NCBI RefSeq assembly: GCF_014651015.1
Contig: NZ_BMWB01000005.1
Location: 248,001 to 312,000, forward strand
Direction: 5' to 3'
From: Streptomyces xantholiticus
GTDB lineage: Bacteria; Actinomycetota; Actinomycetes; Streptomycetales; Streptomycetaceae
DNA: 64,000 nucleotides
In this document: positions 1 to 8,280 of the stretch, piece after piece
Numbering within the stretch: the stretch's first letter is position 1
How the letters are laid out: the number at the start of each line of letters is the position of its first letter
Made by a program: the position numbers and the translations under genes
The notes under the pieces: model-generated
Database searches by the model: none
What the model saw: the letters and a program-made list of their open reading frames with translations, nothing else
Told to the model about the DNA's origin: nothing

Positions 1-113
1 TGCGCCACGTGATACCCGGGCCCGCTGTCGCCGAGCTCCGACCTGCCGCGCTGCGCCGGGAACGCCCGGCCGCGCAGCAGATCGATCGCAGCGAGATGCT
101 GTGCCGTGGTCAT
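1..113 (-). CDS. Partial gene of unknown function, 5' end only
   Basis: An ATG at 113 on the minus strand opens a frame that runs off the left edge after 37 codons (begins MTTAQHLAAIDLLRGRAF). It is divergent from the ROK gene 140 bp away, so it could be a target of that regulator, perhaps in sugar metabolism; that is inference from position only. Too little sequence is present to name a family, and the reality of the gene is itself uncertain. Confidence 0.35.
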   Translation of the reverse strand, partial: MTTAQHLAAIDLLRGRAFPAQRGRSELGDSGPGYHVA

Positions 114-252
114 GGATCCATTGAACCTGCCGGGACCGACAGTTGGCACACCGTCACCCGTCCCGCGGTTGCGAGCACCGCGCCCATGAGCCGGCGCGGC
201 GCCGGCAGCGAGTACCATCCGGCCAAAGGCGACACGAGCTGGGAGGGCACAC

Positions 253-1410
253 GTGGGCCGGCTGACCGGCGGAGATCCTTCGCTGCTGCGGCGGATCAAC
301 TCCGCGGTGGTACTCCATTCCCTGCGGGGCGCCGACTCCCCCACGCTCACCGACCTGACCCGGATCACAGGTCTGTCGCGGCCGACCGTGGAGGGTGTGG
401 TCGAGGGCCTGATCGAGGCGGGGCTGGTCGTCGAATCCGTTCCCGAGGAGGGCGAGGCCCGGCGGCAGGGGCGGCCGGCGCGGCGGTTCAGGTTCCGTGC
501 GGAGGCCGGTCATCTGCTGGGCGTAGAGATCGGGGCGCACCGGGTTGCGGCACTGCTGTCGGGCCTCGACGGCCGCATCATCGGGGCGGGTTCGCGGAAC
601 GTTTCCGAGCGGGCGGGTGCGGACGACCGGCTGGAGCGGGTGCGGGCGGTCGTCGCGGATCTGCTGCGGCGCACCGGCGTGGCGCGCAGCAGTCTTCGAG
701 CCGTGGGTGTCGGTTCGCCGGGGATCGTGGAGGGCGACGGGACCGTGCGGTTGTCGACGGCCCTGCCGGGTTGGACAGGGCTGCCGCTCGGCGAGCGGCT
801 GCGCAGGTCGTTCCGGTGTCCGGTGCTCGTGGAGAACGACGCCAACGCCGCCGCGGTCGCCGAGCACTGGAAGGGTTCTGCGGTGGACTCCGACGACGTG
901 GTGTTCGTACTCGCGGGTCTCAGCCCAGGTGCGGGGTCCCTCATCGGCGGGCGGCTGCATCGCGGTTACGGCGGAGCGGCGGGCGAGATCGGAGCCCTGC
1001 ATCTGCTGGGCAGGGACGAGACGCCGGAGAAGCTGCTGTCGACGACCGGTGAGCCGCTGCACCCGCTGGACGAGCAGGCGGTGGCGGACGTCTTCGCCCT
1101 CGCCAGGAGCGGCGACGAAAGAGCCCGCGCCGCGGTCGACCGGTTCAACAAGCGCCTGGTGCACGACGTGGCGGCGCTGGTGCTGGCTCTCGATCCCGAG
1201 CTCGTGGTGATCGGCGGCTGGGCGGCCGGGCTGGACGGAGTCCTGCCGCCGCTGCGTGACGAGCTGTCGCGCTACTGCCTGCGGCCGCCGCGGGTGGCGC
1301 TGTCCATGCTGGGCGAGGCCGCCGTGGCCACGGGTGCGCTCCGGCTGGCGCTGGACCATGTGGAGGAACAGCTGTTCGCCGTCGAGCGAACGGTGACGGC
1401 CCGCCGCTGA
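253..1410 (+). CDS. ROK-family transcriptional regulator
   Basis: This 385-residue protein has an N-terminal winged helix (about residues 10-65, with LSRPTVEGVVEGL as the recognition helix region) followed by a ROK sugar-kinase-like fold. GVGSPGIVEGDG and VENDANAAAVAEH are the usual ROK ATPase and sugar-contact segments. The zinc motif CxCGxxGC that normally follows GExGH in ROK proteins is absent: after GEIGALHLLG there is no cysteine pair. It is therefore more likely a sugar-responsive repressor than an active kinase. The GTG start at 253 is preceded by GGGAGGG. Its ligand cannot be read from the sequence. Confidence 0.88.
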   Translation: MGRLTGGDPSLLRRINSAVVLHSLRGADSPTLTDLTRITGLSRPTVEGVVEGLIEAGLVVESVPEEGEARRQGRPARRFRFRAEAGHLLGVEIGAHRVAALLSGLDGRIIGAGSRNVSERAGADDRLERVRAVVADLLRRTGVARSSLRAVGVGSPGIVEGDGTVRLSTALPGWTGLPLGERLRRSFRCPVLVENDANAAAVAEHWKGSAVDSDDVVFVLAGLSPGAGSLIGGRLHRGYGGAAGEIGALHLLGRDETPEKLLSTTGEPLHPLDEQAVADVFALARSGDERARAAVDRFNKRLVHDVAALVLALDPELVVIGGWAAGLDGVLPPLRDELSRYCLRPPRVALSMLGEAAVATGALRLALDHVEEQLFAVERTVTARR

Positions 1411-1431
1411 GCCGGCGGCGGGGCGGTCGTG

Positions 1432-2190
1432 TCAGGACGCGCGGCGCTGCTGGCCGTGGTGGTTTATCTCCACGTCGCCGCCGAAGGTCAGCCGGCAGGT
1501 GTCGGCGCGGTACGTGGCGACGGAGACCGCAGCGGTGCGGCCCTCGGAGAAGTACCGCGTCGTGACGACGAGGACGGGCGCGCCGGGCAGTCGGTCCAGT
1601 TCCCTGGCGTCGACGGTGCCCGCGGACCCGAGTTCGACGGCGCGGTCCTGGCCCTCGAGGTCGAGGCGCTGCAGCTCACGCAGGACGCTGCGGGCGAGCG
1701 CGGGTCCCGACGGAGCCTCGATGGCGGGAAGTTCGGGCACGGAGGCGGACGGCACATGGAGCAACTCGGCGGCGACGGGCCGGCCGTGGCTCACCCGCAG
1801 CCGGCGCACCATGTGCACCTCTTCGTCGGTCTCCGTGTCGAGCAGCCGGGCCACTGCGGCCGACGGCACGGCCACGGTGCACTCGGCCGCCTGCCAGGCG
1901 TCGTTGCCCGTGCCGGGCCAGTCCTGGCGCGAGGTGGTCACGTCGACTCCCACCCGCGGCGGGGCGACGGTCGTGCCGACGCCGCGGCGGCGCTGCAGAC
2001 GGCCTTCGAGCTCGAGTTGTTCGAGCGCCTGCCGGAGGGTGGCACGGGCGACGCCGAAGCGGGCGGCGAGGTCGCGTTCGTTCGGCAGGATCTCACCGAC
2101 GGCGAAGTCGGTGTCGAGTGCTTCGGCGAGCACGGTCTTGAGGTGCCAGTACTTGGGCTCCGGCACCGATTCCAGCTGCGTGGTCCCCAC
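1432..2190 (-). CDS. GntR/HutC-family transcriptional regulator (DasR-like)
   Basis: A 252-residue regulator with a GntR winged helix at about residues 15-75 (ILPNERDLAARFGVARATL) and a UTRA effector domain at about 95-240, the layout of HutC-subfamily regulators such as DasR and NagR. The GTG at 2190 (product begins MGTTQLESVPEP) is preferred over upstream in-frame codons because GGAGG sits 6 nt before it and the family alignment begins here. A promoter and a palindrome resembling DasR/HutC operators lie upstream (2270-2304), suggesting autoregulation. The likely effector is a phosphorylated sugar, but this is inferred from the subfamily. Confidence 0.85.
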   Translation of the reverse strand: MGTTQLESVPEPKYWHLKTVLAEALDTDFAVGEILPNERDLAARFGVARATLRQALEQLELEGRLQRRRGVGTTVAPPRVGVDVTTSRQDWPGTGNDAWQAAECTVAVPSAAVARLLDTETDEEVHMVRRLRVSHGRPVAAELLHVPSASVPELPAIEAPSGPALARSVLRELQRLDLEGQDRAVELGSAGTVDARELDRLPGAPVLVVTTRYFSEGRTAAVSVATYRADTCRLTFGGDVEINHHGQQRRAS

Positions 2191-2269
2191 CCTGATCCTC
2201 CGCGATCGCTGTACCGGCGCCCGTTGTTCCGCGCCCTTGTTTATTAAAGGTTCCTGCACTATCCCTGCG

Positions 2270-2298
2270 ACCATAGGACGGGCCTCCCCCTTGGTCAA
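2270..2298 (-). promoter_or_regulatory. Candidate housekeeping promoter for the GntR gene
   Basis: On the minus strand TTGACC (2293-2298) is followed by a 17-bp spacer and TATGGT (2270-2275), a close match to the HrdB-type consensus. Transcription would start about 70 nt before the GTG at 2190. The -35 box lies inside the palindrome at 2291-2304. Confidence 0.6.
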
Positions 2299-2304
2299 GA
2301 CCAA
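2291..2304. promoter_or_regulatory. Candidate GntR/HutC operator
   Basis: TTGGTCAAGACCAA has arms TTGGTC/GACCAA around a 2-bp centre. It resembles the TGGTCTAGACCA type of site bound by DasR/HutC regulators and overlaps the -35 of the gene for such a regulator, so autorepression is the simplest reading. Confidence 0.6.
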
Positions 2305-2389
2305 TCCTGCGGCCGTCACGCTGCGGAAGGGTCCGGATTCGCAGAGCGTTCATGCGCCCTTCGTACTCAGCCGCGGTCGCGCAGCACAA

Positions 2390-2419
2390 GACCCCGCGGC
2401 CGGACAAGGCCACGGGGTC
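2390..2419 (-). terminator. Hairpin terminator downstream of the ECF41 sigma gene
   Basis: GACCCCGCGGCC, a 6-nt loop and GGCCACGGGGTC form a long GC-rich stem with one mismatch, 22 bp past the sigma factor stop. There is no U-tract, as is common in Streptomyces. Confidence 0.5.
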
Positions 2420-2441
2420 CGACATGCGGCGAAGGGCTCCT

Positions 2442-3335
2442 TCAGGCCGCATCGAGCGAAGCGAGGGAGACCAGCTTGTCGGGGTTCCTGATGATGTAGA
2501 CGCACTGGATGCGCCCGCCCAGCACCTCCAGCTGGAACACGCTGTCCGGCTTGCCCCCGGAGAGGATCAGCAGGGCGGGCGCGCCGTTGAGCTCGACGAA
2601 GCGGAAGTCCAGGTCCGCGATCGACTTTCGGGAGGCCCCGAAGAGGAAGCGGCCGACCTTGTCCGCGCTCTCGATGACGCGCAGTGGCGCCTTGGCCTTG
2701 CCACCGCTGTCGCCGACGAGCCGCACGTCCGGGGCGAGCAGGGAGAGCAGGCCTTCCATGTCGCCGCCGGCGGCGGCCGACAGGAACCGTTCGGTGAGGT
2801 CACGGCATTCGGCCGGGTCGACGTCGTACCGGTGCTTGCGCTCGTCGACATGCACCCGCGCACGGCCGGCCAGTTGCCGGACGGCCGCCTCCGACCTGTC
2901 GAGGGTGGCCGCGATCTCGGCGTAGGGGAAGCCGAACGCCTCGCGCAGCACGAACACCGCGCGCTCCAGCGGTGAGAGCGACTCGAGGACGACCAGGACG
3001 GCGAGCGACACCGAGTCGGCGAGCACGGCCTGTTCGGCCGTGTCGGGCACGGACGGGCCGAAGTGGGTGGCGATGGGCTCGGGCAGCCACGGGCCCACGT
3101 ACGCCTCGCGACGGGACTGGACGTGCCGCAGCCGGTCGATCGCCAGGCGCGTGGTGATCCGTACGAGAAAGCCGCGCGGCTCGCGTACGTCGTCACGCTC
3201 CTGTGCCGACCAGCGCAGCCAGGTGTCCTGCACCACGTCCTCCGCGTCGGCGATCCGGCCGAGCATGCGGTAGGCCACGCCGGTCAGAACGGGCCTGTGC
3301 TCTTCGAAGACGTCGGTCACGGTATCTGTAGCCAC
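2442..3335 (-). CDS. ECF41-type RNA polymerase sigma factor (SigJ-like)
   Basis: A 297-residue sigma factor with region 2 (about 10-75), region 4 (about 105-160) and a C-terminal SnoaL/NTF2-like extension (about 175-290). The ECF41 signature motifs are visible: WLPEP at 83-87 in the linker, DSGGK at 209-213 (family consensus DGGGK) and NPDK at 284-287. In characterised ECF41 members the C-terminal domain modulates activity, in place of a classical anti-sigma factor. Usual neighbours are COE genes (carboxymuconolactone decarboxylase, oxidoreductase or epimerase); here the divergent neighbour is an alpha/beta hydrolase. GTG start at 3335. Confidence 0.9.
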   Translation of the reverse strand: MATDTVTDVFEEHRPVLTGVAYRMLGRIADAEDVVQDTWLRWSAQERDDVREPRGFLVRITTRLAIDRLRHVQSRREAYVGPWLPEPIATHFGPSVPDTAEQAVLADSVSLAVLVVLESLSPLERAVFVLREAFGFPYAEIAATLDRSEAAVRQLAGRARVHVDERKHRYDVDPAECRDLTERFLSAAAGGDMEGLLSLLAPDVRLVGDSGGKAKAPLRVIESADKVGRFLFGASRKSIADLDFRFVELNGAPALLILSGGKPDSVFQLEVLGGRIQCVYIIRNPDKLVSLASLDAA

Positions 3336-3433
3336 TCCTCAATCCCAGCCGACGGCGCGTCGGCTGTCCAGCGGGTTCGGGTGCGGCACGCGGCACATCG
3401 GTGCGAGTGGGCACTCCCCCTTGAACTCGAAGC

Positions 3434-3445
3434 TACCGGACGGTA
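3434..3445. promoter_or_regulatory. Inverted repeat upstream of the alpha/beta hydrolase gene
   Basis: TACCGGACGGTA has perfect 5-bp arms (TACCG/CGGTA) in the space between the sigma factor and hydrolase genes. TTGAAC at 3421 followed by a 17-bp spacer and TAATTG could be a promoter overlapping it. The binding protein is unknown; TetR-type proteins use sites of this shape. Confidence 0.35.
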
Positions 3446-3501
3446 ATTGTTACTGACATCCTGTCTACAACAGTGCAGCCGGAACGCAGGGAGCGTGCAG
3501 C

Positions 3502-4332
3502 ATGGCCGCAGAGATCTCGTTCTCCATCGAGACCGCCCGGGGCAGCCGCACGCTGTCCGTCACCTACGAGCGGCGAGGCACCGGGGAACCGCTGCTCCTG
3601 CTCCACGGCATCGGCCATCACTGGCAGGCCTGGGAGCCGGTGATGGACATACTGGCCGCCGACCGCGACGTCGTCGCCGTCGATCTGCCCGGGTTCGGCG
3701 CCTCTCCCGCGCTGCCGGACGGCGTCCCGTACGACCTGGGAACGGTGTCGACGGCGCTCGCCGCGTTCTGCGCGACGCTCGGCATCGAGCGGCCCCATGT
3801 CGCCGGCAACTCCCTCGGCGGGCTGCTCGCCCTCGAGTTGGGCCGAGAGAAGCTGGTCCGCTCGGTGACCGCCCTCTCCCCGGCCGGCTTCTGGTCCAAG
3901 GCGGAGCGGCGCTACGCCTTCACCACCCTGCGTGCGATGCGGGTGGGGGCCAGGTCCATGCCGATGCCGATGATCGAGCGCCTGTCGCGGTCTGCGGCGG
4001 GGCGTACGGCGCTGGTGAGCACCATCTACGCACGGCCCGGGCGCCGTTCGCCCGAGGCCGCCGCCGCCGAGACACACGCCCTGCGGGGAGCCACCGGATT
4101 CCACGAGACGCTGGCGGCCGGGATCGACGTGCTGTTCACGGACGACGTCCGCGACGTCCCGGTCACCATCGCCTGGGGCACCCGCGACCGACTGCTGCTC
4201 CGCCGCCAGGGCCTGCGCGCCAAACACGTCATCCCCCGCGCCCGCCTCGTCCGGCTCCCCGGCTGCGGCCACGTCCCCATGAGCGACGACCCGGGGCTGG
4301 TGGCACGGGTTCTGCTGGACGGCAGCGCCTGA
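3502..4332 (+). CDS. Alpha/beta-fold hydrolase
   Basis: A 276-residue alpha/beta hydrolase with no signal peptide, so cytoplasmic. The oxyanion segment is HGIGHHW (35-41). The nucleophile elbow GNSLGG places Ser at 104. Asp229 (WGTRD) and His257 (GCGHVPM) complete the triad. It is divergent from the ECF41 sigma gene and may belong to its regulon, though I could not find a convincing ECF41 promoter motif here. Substrate is unknown; esterase or C-C hydrolase activity are both possible. Confidence 0.85.
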   Translation: MAAEISFSIETARGSRTLSVTYERRGTGEPLLLLHGIGHHWQAWEPVMDILAADRDVVAVDLPGFGASPALPDGVPYDLGTVSTALAAFCATLGIERPHVAGNSLGGLLALELGREKLVRSVTALSPAGFWSKAERRYAFTTLRAMRVGARSMPMPMIERLSRSAAGRTALVSTIYARPGRRSPEAAAAETHALRGATGFHETLAAGIDVLFTDDVRDVPVTIAWGTRDRLLLRRQGLRAKHVIPRARLVRLPGCGHVPMSDDPGLVARVLLDGSA

Positions 4333-4633
4333 TCCCGTCCGGGGGCGGCGCACCTCGTCACCGAGTGGACGTCAGCTGTGTGCTGTCTGAGGGAAGGTGG
4401 TGGCCACGGTCGCCGACAAGGCGGCGGGCCCTGCTCCGGTCAGGCGCCGGCAACGGCGACCGGGGAGGAGGGCGGGCCTCCACCGCGTCATGCGTAGGGT
4501 CCGGCCCGAGTATTCGCTCCGTCTCGTCGATCACGATGTCCTCGGTTGCCGGGACGCCCGCGCCGGGCCGTACGGTGGTGCCGGCGCGGCGGTCGGACAG
4601 CTGGGCCCACCTGATGACGGAATTGGAGCCGTG
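4333..4633. other. Intergenic stretch without a supported gene
   Basis: About 300 bp between the hydrolase and the small gene at 4634. Open frames here lack family resemblance or plausible ribosome binding sites. It presumably holds the promoter of the downstream small gene. Confidence 0.5.
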
Positions 4634-4990
4634 ATGGATCAGCAGCACTTCTCGGAGATCACCTCGTTCCTCGAGGCCCGGCTCCGCCCCCTCTTCGATC
4701 CGGAGACCGGCAGCGAGCACGGCTTCGGGATGGACGACACGTCCCGTGCTCTGCGTGCGCTGCGCGGCGCCGTCTCGAGCGCCGCGTCCGTGAAGGGGAT
4801 CTGCGAGCGGCGCGTCACTGCCGATGCGGAGTTGCGGCGCGTCATCGACCAGACGCTGGCGCACAACTGGGACCAACTGACCGGTCTCGCCCGGCACTGG
4901 GAAGACCACCCCGACTTCCGGCCCGAGTTCAAGCGGGGCTCCTGGGACTTCGACCCCGAGCCGTCGACGGCGGGTGCCACGAAGGGCTGA
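4634..4990 (+). CDS. Small conserved hypothetical protein (possibly DUF6221-like)
   Basis: A soluble 118-residue protein with no signal or membrane segment. The N-terminus (about 1-15, SFLEARL) and the C-terminal HPDFRPEF segment faintly recall the small Streptomyces DUF6221 proteins, but the match is by eye and weak. The ATG at 4634 follows GTG at 4631; TTGGAG lies just upstream and fits either start. Function unknown. Confidence 0.6.
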   Translation: MDQQHFSEITSFLEARLRPLFDPETGSEHGFGMDDTSRALRALRGAVSSAASVKGICERRVTADAELRRVIDQTLAHNWDQLTGLARHWEDHPDFRPEFKRGSWDFDPEPSTAGATKG

Positions 4991-5103
4991 GGACGTCGGC
5001 TCCGTGCGAGCGGGCACGCCGTTCACCCGGGGTTCGCCGACGCGTCTCGGTCTGCCGCTAGGCATGGCTCGGCACACCGGCCAGACCGCCTGGAGGCGCA
5101 ACG

Positions 5104-6690
5104 ATGTCGCAGAACCCGCCGAGTCCGTCCCCCGCCCGCCGTTCCCTCCTGCGCGGCACGGTCGCCGCCTCAGCCGCGCTCGCGCTGCCCGCCGCGGGCG
5201 CGGCCGCGGCGCCCGCGTTCGCGTTGTCGGGGCGGCCCCGGGCCGGTTGGGGCGTGCAGACCGGTGATGTCACCGCTTCCTCCGCGCTGGTGTGGGTGCG
5301 TTCCGACCGGCCCGCCCGGATGATCGTGGAGACGTCCGCGACGGGGTCGTTCCGGCGGACCCGCCGCCGGCGCGGCCCGCTGCTCGGGCGGGGCACGGAC
5401 TTCACCGGTACGACGCAGCTGCGCGGGCTGCCCGCCGGCGAGCAGGTGCACTACCGGGTCACGCTCGCGGACCCGGACGACGACCGGCGTACCGGCGAGC
5501 CGGTGTACGGGACGTTCCGTACCGCGCCGGCGAACCGCCGGCAAGGAGTGCGGTTCCTGTGGTCGGGCGACATCGCGGGACAGGGCTGGGGCATCAACCC
5601 GGACATCGGCGGCTATCGGGCGTACGAGGAGATGCGCCGTCTGGACCCGGACTTCTTCCTGTGCAGTGGCGACACCGTGTACGCGGACGGCCCGCTCGTG
5701 CCGAGCGTGACGCTTCCGGACGGGCGGGTGTGGCGCAACCTGGTGACGGAGGAGAAGTCGAAGGTCGCGGAGACGCTCGACGAGTACCGGGGCAATTTCC
5801 GTTACAACCTGCTCGACGAGAACGTCCGCCGGTTCAACGCCCGGGTGCCGACGATCGTGCAGTGGGACGACCACGAAGTGCGCAACAACTGGTACCCGGG
5901 CCAGATCTTCGACGACGCCCGGTACACCGAGAAGGACGTGGACGTCCTCGCCCGCCGTTCGATGCAGGCCTTCTCCGAGTACTTCCCCGTCAGCACGCTC
6001 TCCGCACGGCGCGGCGGCGAGGGCCGCATCCACCGCGTGGTGCACCACGGTCCGCTGCTGGACGTGTTCGTCCTCGACATGCGGACGTACCGCGGCGCCA
6101 ATTCCCCGAATCGGCAGGCGGACGACGCCCAGGGCATCCTCGGCGCCGAGCAGTTGGCATGGCTGAAGCGGGAGCTGGCCCACTCGCGTGCCGTGTGGAA
6201 GGTGATCGCCGCCGACATGCCGATCGGACTCGTGGTGCCGGACGGCTCCGCGAACTTCGAGGCCGTGGCGCAGGGCGACCCGGGAGTGCCGCTCGGGCGT
6301 GAGCTGCAGATCGCCGACCTGCTGCGGTACATCAAGCACCGCCGGATCACGGGCACCGTGTGGCTGACGGCCGATGTGCACTACACCTCTGCCCAGCACT
6401 ACGCGCCCGAGCGAGCCGCGTTCAAGGACTTCGCGCCGTTCTGGGAGTTCGTGTCCGGGCCGCTGGCGGCCGGCGGTTTCCCGGCGAACGCGCTGGACGG
6501 CACCTTCGGGCCGGACCGGGTCTTCGTCAAGGCGCCGCAGCGGGCGAACGTGTCCCCGATGGAGTCCTCGCAGTACTTCGGCGAGGTCGACATCGACGGC
6601 GGCAGTGGCGAGTTGACGGTGCGGCTGCGCGCGGAAGGCGGAACGGTTCTGTTCAGCAGGACGCTCCAGCCGGGGCGCGTCGGTCAGTGA
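5104..6690 (+). CDS. phoD: Secreted alkaline phosphatase D (PhoD family)
   Basis: A 528-residue PhoD-type phosphodiesterase/phosphatase. It starts with a Tat signal (ARRSLLRG, then an Ala-rich hydrophobic stretch to about residue 38), so it is exported folded. The PhoD N-terminal beta domain comes first, then metal-site segments SGDI, CSGDTVYADG, WDDHEVRNNW and TADVHYTSAQHY. PhoD enzymes use Ca/Fe and release phosphate from mono- and diesters outside the cell. The ATG is preceded by TGGAGG. A strong hairpin follows the stop. No clear PHO box was identified. Many streptomycetes carry several PhoD paralogues. Confidence 0.92.
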   Translation: MSQNPPSPSPARRSLLRGTVAASAALALPAAGAAAAPAFALSGRPRAGWGVQTGDVTASSALVWVRSDRPARMIVETSATGSFRRTRRRRGPLLGRGTDFTGTTQLRGLPAGEQVHYRVTLADPDDDRRTGEPVYGTFRTAPANRRQGVRFLWSGDIAGQGWGINPDIGGYRAYEEMRRLDPDFFLCSGDTVYADGPLVPSVTLPDGRVWRNLVTEEKSKVAETLDEYRGNFRYNLLDENVRRFNARVPTIVQWDDHEVRNNWYPGQIFDDARYTEKDVDVLARRSMQAFSEYFPVSTLSARRGGEGRIHRVVHHGPLLDVFVLDMRTYRGANSPNRQADDAQGILGAEQLAWLKRELAHSRAVWKVIAADMPIGLVVPDGSANFEAVAQGDPGVPLGRELQIADLLRYIKHRRITGTVWLTADVHYTSAQHYAPERAAFKDFAPFWEFVSGPLAAGGFPANALDGTFGPDRVFVKAPQRANVSPMESSQYFGEVDIDGGSGELTVRLRAEGGTVLFSRTLQPGRVGQ

Positions 6691-6695
6691 CGGAC

Positions 6696-6728
6696 ACGGT
6701 CCCGGCCACTCAGGACGGCCGGGACCGT
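6696..6728 (+). terminator. Hairpin terminator after phoD
   Basis: ACGGTCCCGGCC, a 9-nt loop and GGCCGGGACCGT form a perfect 12-bp stem beginning 6 bp after the phoD stop. Confidence 0.75.
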
Positions 6729-6882
6729 CTCCTGGCGGGCGCTCTGTCAGCCTTGCACCATGAAAGCGAACACCCCGCGCCAGAAACGGTCGAAACCAGC
6801 CGATACCGATTCAGATCGTCACTTAACCCATCAGTCACAAAGCGTTCGTGATCACGCAACACCGGTCGGTCACAGTGAAGCC

Positions 6883-8280
6883 ATGACAGATGTGACTTCC
6901 GCGAAGAGTGCCCGCCGCCCGCACCACTGGCGGCGGGATCTCGTCGAACTGGCCGCCATGTTCACCGCCGTCGCGGTCGCCGACACCATCGCCAAGCTCA
7001 TCGGGCACACTCCCGACGGGCCGTTCCTGCTCGTGGCCTCCGCGGTGGCGCTCGCCGCGACGGCCGCCTTCCACACGTGGTGGGCACGGCGCCACAGCCA
7101 TGCGCCGCCCTCGGCAAAGGCCCCCGGCGACTCCCACGGGCCCGCGCACGACGAACCCCGCGAGACCACGCTCTGGCGGATGCGCACCACCGTCCAGGAC
7201 ACCCCCGGCAGCCTGGCCGCGCTCTGCAACGCCCTCGCCGGGCTCGACATCGACATTCTGACGCTGCAGACCCATCCGCTGGCCGAGGGCACCGTCGACG
7301 AGTTCCTGCTGCGCGCGCCCGCCTCGCTCCAGGCCCAGCAATTGGCCCGCGAGGTCGCCGCGGCCGGTGGCAGCGCCACCTGGACGGAGCGGGCCGACGC
7401 CCACGACCTCGTGGACACGCCCACCCGGGTGCTGGGCCTCGCCACCCGTACGGCGCTGGACGCCGCCGAACTGCCGCTGGCGCTGCGGCAGCTGCTCGGC
7501 CGGTGCACCATCCGCTCCCGCCCGGCCGTCTCGCCGACGGGCCGCCCCACCGGTGAAATGCCCCCGGTGGAGGGGGTCCTGGAGGAAACCGTGATGCGGC
7601 TGCGCGACCCGAACGGCGGCGCGATCACCGTCGAGCGCGCCTATCTGCCGTTCACCCCCACCGAGTTCGCCCGTGCCCGGGCCCTCGTCGAGCTGGACGC
7701 CCGCCTCGGTCCGCGTATCCCGCGCAGCCAGGACGTCCTCACCCTCCCCGAGGGCAACGAGATCACCGTGCGCCGCGCCGACCAGGGCGATGTCGACGCC
7801 GCGGTCGCCATGCACGAGCGGTGCACCGACCGGACACTCGCCCTGCGTTACCACGGCCCGGTCCAGGACGCGGACCGCTACCTCAACCACCTCCTGAGCC
7901 CGCGCTTCGGCCGCACGCTCGCCGTGGAGACGGCCTCCGGGCGGCTGGTCGCCCTCGGCCATCTGCTGTGGGACGGCGAAGAGACCGAGGTCGCGCTGCT
8001 GGTCGAGGACGCCTGGCAGCGCCGGGGCATCGGCTCGATGCTGCTCCAGCGCCTGGTGGCCATGGCGGCCGAGGCCGGCTGCGAGCACGTCTACGCCGTC
8101 ACACAGGCGTCGAACACGGCGATGGTCGCCGCCATGCGCGGCCTCGGCCTGCCGCTGGACTACCAGATCGAGGAGGGGACCCTGGTGGTCACCGCCCGAC
8201 TGGACTCGGCTCCCGTCCCTCCACGGCCCCGTCACGAGCGGGCGGAACAGGCCGGACGGACCGGGCAGACCGAGCGCTGA
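6883..8280 (+). CDS. Membrane-anchored ACT-domain GNAT acetyltransferase
   Basis: A 465-residue protein with an unusual layout. Two hydrophobic segments (about 20-40 and 46-66) are followed by a basic stretch, an ACT-type ligand-binding domain (about 98-165, VQDTPGSLAALCNAL), a middle region, and a C-terminal GNAT domain (about 310-455) whose acetyl-CoA motif is QRRGIGS near 379-385. ACT-GNAT fusions in actinobacteria include amino-acid-controlled lysine acetyltransferases (AAPatA type), so an amino-acid-sensing protein acetyltransferase is a reasonable inference; the membrane anchor is extra. The ATG at 6883 was chosen because upstream sequence looks non-coding. The 3' end overlaps the convergent PLP-enzyme gene by 92 bp. 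Confidence 0.75.
   Translation: MTDVTSAKSARRPHHWRRDLVELAAMFTAVAVADTIAKLIGHTPDGPFLLVASAVALAATAAFHTWWARRHSHAPPSAKAPGDSHGPAHDEPRETTLWRMRTTVQDTPGSLAALCNALAGLDIDILTLQTHPLAEGTVDEFLLRAPASLQAQQLAREVAAAGGSATWTERADAHDLVDTPTRVLGLATRTALDAAELPLALRQLLGRCTIRSRPAVSPTGRPTGEMPPVEGVLEETVMRLRDPNGGAITVERAYLPFTPTEFARARALVELDARLGPRIPRSQDVLTLPEGNEITVRRADQGDVDAAVAMHERCTDRTLALRYHGPVQDADRYLNHLLSPRFGRTLAVETASGRLVALGHLLWDGEETEVALLVEDAWQRRGIGSMLLQRLVAMAAEAGCEHVYAVTQASNTAMVAAMRGLGLPLDYQIEEGTLVVTARLDSAPVPPRPRHERAEQAGRTGQTER

Noticed and set aside
3336..3501. ECF41 target promoter upstream of the hydrolase
   Set aside because: I looked for a TGTCACA-type -35 with a distant CGTC on both strands and found no acceptable spacing.
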